Shown piece by piece: positions 6,147 through 10,604 of a stretch of 10,604 nt of DNA. Both the position numbers and the translations under genes were made by a program. This DNA comes from JAVVEG01 sp041689205. Its GTDB lineage: Bacteria > Pseudomonadota > Gammaproteobacteria > Pseudomonadales > Pseudohongiellaceae. Where the stretch lies: the NCBI GenBank assembly GCA_041689205.1, contig JBDNGQ010000112.1, positions 1 to 10,604 on the forward strand, given 5' to 3'. Each line of letters opens with the position of its first letter. Position 1 is the first letter of the stretch. The notes under the pieces are model-generated. The model was not told where the DNA came from. It searched no databases and worked only from the letters and a program-made list of their open reading frames with translations.

Positions 6147-7589
6147 GTGAGGATGCTAAAGAAATTTACTGGCAGGGCATCCCTGCTGGCTGTGTTTATG
6201 CTTCCGGGTCTGGCTGCTGCCCAATCTCCCGCCGCGTCGGAAATCACATTCCATAAAGATATCGAACCTGTGCTGCAACGCAGTTGTCAGAATTGCCATA
6301 ATCCTGATGGCGTGGCACCGATGTCTTTAGTCACTTATGAAGAGGTGGCACCTTATGCTGGTCTGATTGAATACAAGACCGCTCTGCGCGACCGTGCCGG
6401 AGCGATGCCTCCCTGGTATGCCGAGAAAGATATTGGTATTCAGGATTTTAAAAATGATCCTTCACTGTCTGATGCTGAACTAGCGGCCATTTCCGTGTGG
6501 GCTCGCGGCGGCGTTCCGAAAGGCGACCCGGCCGATGCGCCTGAACCGCTGGAGTTCGCGACCACAGGTTTCTGGAGTGCCGGTGAACCTGATTTAATTA
6601 TCCGTACTCAGGACATCACTGTTCTTGGCGGAGCTGCGGACTGGTGGGGAGATATTCCCAGCGTTCCAACCGGGCTGACTGAAGATCGTTACGTGTCTTC
6701 TGTGGAGATCCGCGAAATGAATGATGTCGATACCAGTGGCAGTGCAGGTACAGTGGGCGGACGAAATATAGTTCACCACATGATCTGGAGCTCTCAGGTA
6801 TTTGATGAAGAAGGCAATTCTGAGGGTATTCAGGTACCGTGGCCGGTGCATGAAATTGCCCGTAACCCCGATATCTTTGATCAAGATGGTGGTCGTCTGT
6901 TACGAGCAAACTCTTATCTGGTGTCTAACTCAGTACATCTTCATTCCACCGGAGTGGATACCACAGGACATCTGGAAATTGGATTCCGCTTTCACCCGGT
7001 TGGCTATGAGCCAAAGTATCGATCCGCATTAATCGGTCTGGGTAATGGCGTTGACATCAGCATCACCGGTGAAGAAGATGCACAGGAACTGCACGCTTAT
7101 GCAGTACTTGAGCAGCACACCAAGGTAATCACTTTCGAGCCGCATTTGCATGCTCCAGGCGAACGTATGTGCCTTGAAGCAATCTGGGGATACACCATTG
7201 AAACCCTGTCGTGCGTAGGCTACGACCATAACTGGGTGCGTGGTTATACCTATGCGGAAAATGCTGCACCTCTGCTTCCTAAAGGCACAGTGCTGCACAT
7301 CGTAGGCTACTTTAACAACACCAAAACCAATCCTAATGTCCCGGATCCAAGAAACTGGCAGGGATCAGGTAACCGTTCTGTGACGAATATGTTCATTGAT
7401 CTGGGGATGAGAGTATCCATGACTGAAGAGCAGTTCCTCGAAGAGATGGAAAATCGGCGCCAGGTGCTGAATCTGGGTCCTAATGATCACGTAATTGGAT
7501 GTCCGTTGTGTCTGGCTCCACTGGTTGCACCAGTGCCCGCTGCAGAAACCGGTACTGAAGTGGCAGTAAGTCTGTCGGAGACAAATTGA
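6147..7589 (+). CDS. secreted cytochrome c / type II copper monooxygenase fusion
   Basis: This 480-residue periplasmic protein joins a c-type heme domain to a type II copper monooxygenase fold of the PHM/dopamine beta-hydroxylase class. A signal peptide ends near residue 24 (PGLAAA-Q). CQNCH (47-51) is the heme attachment site; a methionine in the following GAMPPWY segment could be the axial ligand. Copper ligands fit the class: HHM at 210-212 plus a histidine in VHLHSTG (H264 or H266) for one copper, and PHLHAPG (H333, H335) plus probably M415 in VTNMF for the catalytic copper. PHM and DBH hydroxylate C-H bonds using external ascorbate; here the fused heme presumably supplies electrons (inference). 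A CPLC pair (452-455) lies near the C-terminus. The stop overlaps the next gene's start, so the two form an operon. Substrate unknown. Domain calls are strong; exact reaction is not. Confidence 0.88.
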   Translation: MRMLKKFTGRASLLAVFMLPGLAAAQSPAASEITFHKDIEPVLQRSCQNCHNPDGVAPMSLVTYEEVAPYAGLIEYKTALRDRAGAMPPWYAEKDIGIQDFKNDPSLSDAELAAISVWARGGVPKGDPADAPEPLEFATTGFWSAGEPDLIIRTQDITVLGGAADWWGDIPSVPTGLTEDRYVSSVEIREMNDVDTSGSAGTVGGRNIVHHMIWSSQVFDEEGNSEGIQVPWPVHEIARNPDIFDQDGGRLLRANSYLVSNSVHLHSTGVDTTGHLEIGFRFHPVGYEPKYRSALIGLGNGVDISITGEEDAQELHAYAVLEQHTKVITFEPHLHAPGERMCLEAIWGYTIETLSCVGYDHNWVRGYTYAENAAPLLPKGTVLHIVGYFNNTKTNPNVPDPRNWQGSGNRSVTNMFIDLGMRVSMTEEQFLEEMENRRQVLNLGPNDHVIGCPLCLAPLVAPVPAAETGTEVAVSLSETN

Positions 7590-8554
7590 TGGCTGGTTTC
7601 AACATTAAGCAGCGCAGTGCAGCTGCAGTAGTCAAAATGTTGCTGAGTTTCTGTGTCCTGCTGCTGGGTTCGCAGCAGGCGCTGGCTCAGACTACTTACA
7701 CGAAAGGGCAACACATAGAACCGGCTTATGAAGGTTGGGAGCGGAATGAGGATGGCACGTACAGTTTTCTGTTCGGCTACCACAATGAAAACTGGTATGA
7801 AGAGCTCGATCTGCCAGTTGGAGAGCATAATTTCTTCTCTCCAGGCGAGGCTGATAGAGGGCAACCTACGCATTTTCTGCCACGTCGCAATCGCTTCACT
7901 TTTAAAGTTGAGGTTCCTGCTGACTTTGGTGACAAGGAGCTGGTCTGGGAAATCACTTCGAATGGAGTGACTCGGAAGGCCTACGCGACACTGGCAAAAG
8001 ATTACATTGTAGACAGTGTGGTAATAGCCTCGGAAACTGGATCGCTGGGTGCTGGCACCAGTACTCCTGAGTCGCGAGCGAATACATCTCCTGTGGTAAC
8101 CGTGCAGGGCGATCGGATCGCAGGTGAGGTTGTTCGTACCGTTCGGGCTGGTGAACCACTGGTCATTAATGCGCAAGTGATTGATGACGGTCTGCCAAAG
8201 CCATCCGGCATGGCGATGGCTACCCGCACTGCAAGATCAGAAACCATGCGCATGTTACGTCCACCCGCACGAATCACTGTGGGTAAGACTAATGGCCTGT
8301 TTCTGTCCTGGAACGTTTATCGCGGTGAAGGTAATGTGACCTTCGATCCCCCTCAGTCCAAACCCTGGGAAGATACACGTGCATCGGCCAATTCTCCCTG
8401 GGGACCACTGTGGGTGCCTCCACCGATACCGGAAGATGGCATCTACGAAGTAAGCGTGACCTTTGATGAGCCTGGCACCTATATTTTATGGGCGCGAGCT
8501 GATGATGGTGGCCTCTATCACGATGAATATGTCACCGTGAATGTAACTCCCTGA
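7589..8554 (+). CDS. secreted beta-rich partner of the copper monooxygenase
   Basis: This 321-residue protein begins with ATG 7589, whose A is shared with the upstream TGA; GGAG lies nine bases before it, so translation is probably coupled. A signal peptide is cut after residue 33 (QALA-QTT). The N-terminal half has a patterned sequence: GWERNEDGTYSF (49-60), FGYHNENW (62-69), DLPVGEHNFF (74-83) and GQPTHFLPRR (91-100), followed by beta strands. The C-terminal 80 residues resemble an Ig/cadherin-like strand pattern (GIYEVSVTFDEPGTYILWARADDGG). No catalytic residues or heme site are evident. I recall similar uncharacterised secreted proteins in other bacteria, but no named family. A structural subunit, carbohydrate- or substrate-binding partner, or copper-handling role is possible. 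The terminator 12 bases after the stop marks it as the last gene of the operon. Confidence 0.75.
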   Translation: MAGFNIKQRSAAAVVKMLLSFCVLLLGSQQALAQTTYTKGQHIEPAYEGWERNEDGTYSFLFGYHNENWYEELDLPVGEHNFFSPGEADRGQPTHFLPRRNRFTFKVEVPADFGDKELVWEITSNGVTRKAYATLAKDYIVDSVVIASETGSLGAGTSTPESRANTSPVVTVQGDRIAGEVVRTVRAGEPLVINAQVIDDGLPKPSGMAMATRTARSETMRMLRPPARITVGKTNGLFLSWNVYRGEGNVTFDPPQSKPWEDTRASANSPWGPLWVPPPIPEDGIYEVSVTFDEPGTYILWARADDGGLYHDEYVTVNVTP

Positions 8555-8566
8555 TTAAGTTTGAAG

Positions 8567-8613
8567 AAGCCCCGGTACGATCGTCTTTCAAGGCGCTTGC
8601 CCCGGGGCTTTTC
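8567..8613 (+). terminator. intrinsic terminator of the monooxygenase operon
   Basis: AAGCCCCGG (8567-8575) pairs perfectly with CCGGGGCTT (8602-8610), a GC-rich 9-bp stem with a 26-base loop, and is followed by TTC and a T-rich stretch. It starts 13 bases after the preceding stop codon. The loop is long and the T tract short, but stem strength and position fit well. Confidence 0.75.
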
Positions 8614-8626
8614 AATTTCCGCTGGC

Positions 8627-8655
8627 TTGCAATAACCGGCAATCTATCTTATCTT
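8627..8655 (+). promoter_or_regulatory. candidate sigma-70 promoter for the AraC-type regulator
   Basis: TTGCAA (8627-8632) and TATCTT (8650-8655), each matching 4/6 of its consensus, are 17 bases apart just after the terminator. Transcription would start near 8662, about 42 bases before ATG 8704. This is a weak match supported mainly by position. Confidence 0.28.
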
Positions 8656-8703
8656 CCCGTCCGGAATCCTTCTGAAGCTCTCTACTCAGGCAAACATATA
8701 CCT

Positions 8704-9755
8704 ATGCTGTGGTTTCACTATGCGAGCAGCTTTCTAGCCATATCGCAATTGCTGTTTATGGGTCTGTTTTACCTGCTTTATCATCGCCAGCAACTGCTTG
8801 GCAGCCTGGTCGCACTGTTCAATCTGTGTTTGATCGCCTATATTTTCTCACGCATGCCGGATATAAACTCATTGGCCGCAGCGGGTTTTATCTTGAGTTT
8901 GCTTGCTATAACAGCGCCTGCCGTTCTGTGGGTAATTGCTCATTATCTTTTTGAAGATGATCCGAAGGTGCACCGTGGTGTCTGGGCGCTGATTGCGGGC
9001 TACATCTCGCTACGTGCGGTTGGCATGTTGATTTACGATCCTCTGACCAGTTTCCATCCGCTGTGGTATGCGCTGTTGTTTTATCTGCCACAATTAATCA
9101 TGCTGGGTCTGGCCTGTCACGTTGTTTATACCGCGTTCAAAGGTCTGGGTGTTGATCTCGTTGAACCGCGCCGGCGCCTGCGGGTACCCTTTGCGATTGG
9201 TATGGGAAGTATTGTCGGTGTGATCGTTGCATCGGGCTTTTTGTTGTTGAATAATTCCTTACTGGATGGCATCTATTTCTTCATTATTTTCGTATTTATT
9301 CTGAGCATAAATCTGACGACGTTCCGTCTTCATAAAGATTCACCACAGCTCATCGTGGATTCTGGTCAACTGCTGGGGACTCCTTCGATTAAGGTAAGCA
9401 GTAAAGATGTGGATCGTCCGCTGGTGGATCGGGTAAATAAAGCCATGGAAAGTGAGCGTCTGTATGCCCAGTCAGGCTTGACCATCGGTGACCTGGCGGC
9501 AAGGGTTTCCATGCAGGAATACCGTCTGCGCAGACTGATTAACCAGAAGCTGCACTATCGCAATTTAATCAGTATCTGAATCAGTATCGTATTGCAGAAG
9601 CGGCACGCCGCTTCCAGGATCCGGCCGAGAATGGTGTCGCCATTTCCAGTATTGCGCTGGATGTCGGTTACGCTTCTTTATCCTCGTTTAACAAGGCATT
9701 CAAGGAATTGCACGGCGTTACACCAACGATTTTCCGGACACGTTCAACTAAGTGA
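8704..9755 (+). pseudogene. membrane-anchored AraC-family regulator, frameshifted in its HTH domain
   Basis: The N-terminal ~210 residues form about seven hydrophobic helices (roughly 6-28, 30-50, 56-84, 92-112, 121-146, 163-185 and 188-208). A linker and an AraC-type DNA-binding domain follow, starting SGLTIGDLAARVSMQEYRLR. The starting frame stops at TGA 9577-9579 after 291 residues. A one-base shift near 9565 (CGCAATTTAATCAG, where one more T would give R-N-F-N-Q) restores the domain: FNQYLNQYRIAEAARR, then ISSIALDVGYASLSSFNKAF, then GVTPTIFRTRSTK, ending at TGA 9753-9755. The restored protein would be 350 residues, normal for membrane AraC regulators. The base missing from a T run could be a sequencing error or a true recent mutation. 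As written, the second helix-turn-helix is lost. No strong ribosome binding site precedes ATG 8704. It may sense a membrane or periplasmic signal; its targets are unknown. Confidence 0.85.
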
Positions 9756-9770
9756 TGTAAGGGTTCTCAC

Positions 9771-10604
9771 ATGCATGATGCACAGGCACTGGCACGCTAT
9801 CGCAGGATAGCCATAATTACCATCGCAGCGGTGTACTTTCTTATTCTGGTCGGTGCCTCAGTGCGGGCTACTGGAGCAGGGATGGGTTGTCCGGACTGGC
9901 CGACCTGTTTCGGCAGCTGGATTCCGCCAACCAGTGAAGCGCAGTTGCCGGCCAACTACCAGGAGATTTACGCGGATCGAGGCTATGCAGAGACGCGCTT
10001 TAATCCAGTGAAAACCTGGATTGAATATCTGAATCGACTGACGGGAGTCGTGATTGGATTTTTAATTCTGGTTACAGCGCTGATCTCCTGGCCCTGCCGC
10101 AGGCACGACCGGCTGATAATGTGGGCATCTGTGGCTGCTTTTTTAATGGTGGGCTTTCAGGGCTGGCTTGGCAGTCGGGTAGTCGCCTCAAATCTGCAGC
10201 CCGGCATGATCACTGTGCATATGCTGATGGCGCTGGCGATAGTTGGCGTCCTGCTGTTTGCACTGGCCCGGGCCAGGCGTGGTATTTCAGCCTCCCAGTC
10301 AGTTGCAGGGCTGGATCCGCGGTTCCGTAAATGGCTCTATGTGGCTTTGGCGATAACGGTGCTGCAGGTGGCAATGGGTACCCAGGTGCGTGAAATGGTT
10401 GATTATCTGAACCATGTTCAAGGTGAAGCGCGTTCTGCCTGGGTCGCTGCGTTGCCTTGGTTTTTCTACATACACCGCAGTTTTTCAGCGCTGGTATTAT
10501 TTGCCAATATCGGGCTGCTGTGGATGTTGGTGAGTTCACTGGGCTGGCAGCATACCCTGAGCAGATTGACTGTTGCGATGCTGGCGGTGATTGTGCTGGC
10601 AATA
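9771..10604 (+). CDS. ctaA: heme A synthase, CtaA/COX15 family (3' end missing)
   Basis: This open frame runs out of the window after 278 codons with no stop. Heme A synthase is an integral membrane protein that oxidises the C8 methyl of heme O to the formyl group of heme A, used by aa3-type cytochrome oxidases. The family signature VRATGAGMGCPDWPTCFG is at residues 31-48, with a Cys pair at 40 and 46. WIEYLNR at 83-89 corresponds to the conserved E-x-x-x-R heme region, with asparagine in place of the usual histidine before the arginine. Histidines at 150 (TVHMLMA) and 235 (YIHRSFS) are candidate heme ligands. Hydrophobic helices occur at about 13-31, 92-108, 114-134, 147-166 and 184-200. The ATG at 9771 has AAGGG eight bases upstream and starts 15 bases after the AraC-type stop, so the two may be co-transcribed. 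Confidence 0.92.
   Translation, partial: MHDAQALARYRRIAIITIAAVYFLILVGASVRATGAGMGCPDWPTCFGSWIPPTSEAQLPANYQEIYADRGYAETRFNPVKTWIEYLNRLTGVVIGFLILVTALISWPCRRHDRLIMWASVAAFLMVGFQGWLGSRVVASNLQPGMITVHMLMALAIVGVLLFALARARRGISASQSVAGLDPRFRKWLYVALAITVLQVAMGTQVREMVDYLNHVQGEARSAWVAALPWFFYIHRSFSALVLFANIGLLWMLVSSLGWQHTLSRLTVAMLAVIVLAI

Noticed and set aside
7487..8176. 229-codon open frame on the minus strand
   Set aside because: It lies antisense to the end of the monooxygenase and most of its partner gene, both strongly supported by motifs, signal peptide and terminator. Its translation has no recognisable features.
9562..9579. Programmed ribosomal frameshift as explanation for the split AraC regulator
   Set aside because: No slippery heptamer, stimulatory hairpin or internal ribosome binding site is evident, and AraC regulators are not known to use one. 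A simple indel is more likely.
10210..10602. 130-codon minus-strand open frame
   Set aside because: It is antisense to the heme A synthase, whose conserved motifs settle the coding strand.

Overview
The window looks like chromosomal DNA from a gammaproteobacterium, probably marine or aerobic. This is inferred from protein types only: a GspE/PulE-type ATPase, a DUF432-like/MscS pair, a membrane-anchored AraC regulator, a periplasmic copper monooxygenase and a heme A synthase. Genes have intermediate GC, and one intergenic stretch is very AT-rich. No rRNA, tRNA, CRISPR array, insertion sequence or phage gene is visible.

Layout. Left end (1-1368, +): 3' portion of a type II secretion/type IV pilus assembly ATPase that starts before the window. 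Bases 1369-1942 form a long intergenic region with an ~85% AT core, a perfect DnaA box inside a dyad, and a sigma-54-like promoter match just before an acidic protein of unknown function (1943-2581, +). That gene converges with, and overlaps by 14 bp, a minus-strand run reading right to left: a CopC-like periplasmic protein (5851-5357), an exported epoxide-hydrolase-like alpha/beta hydrolase (5287-4322), a DUF432-like protein (4235-3468) and an MscS-type channel (3458-2568). The last two are tightly coupled.

Bases 5852-6146 are a divergent control region with a plausible sigma-70 promoter for each direction and two related 11-bp dyads between them. Rightward lies a two-gene operon: a secreted c-type cytochrome/type II copper monooxygenase fusion (6147-7589) and a secreted partner protein that starts within its stop codon (7589-8554). 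A clear hairpin terminator at 8567-8613 closes it.

After the terminator is a seven-helix membrane AraC-type regulator (8704-9755). Its DNA-binding domain is interrupted by a one-base frameshift near 9565; the rest of the domain reads on perfectly in another frame. Fifteen bases later starts a CtaA/COX15 heme A synthase (9771 to the window end), cut off at its 3' end.

Functional picture (inference): the centre of the window is a periplasmic copper-redox locus. The heme/copper monooxygenase and its partner would oxidise an unknown substrate, the divergent CopC-like protein could handle copper, and the exported hydrolase could act on an oxidised product. Heme A synthase next door fits an aerobic, copper- and heme-dependent lifestyle but need not be part of the same system.
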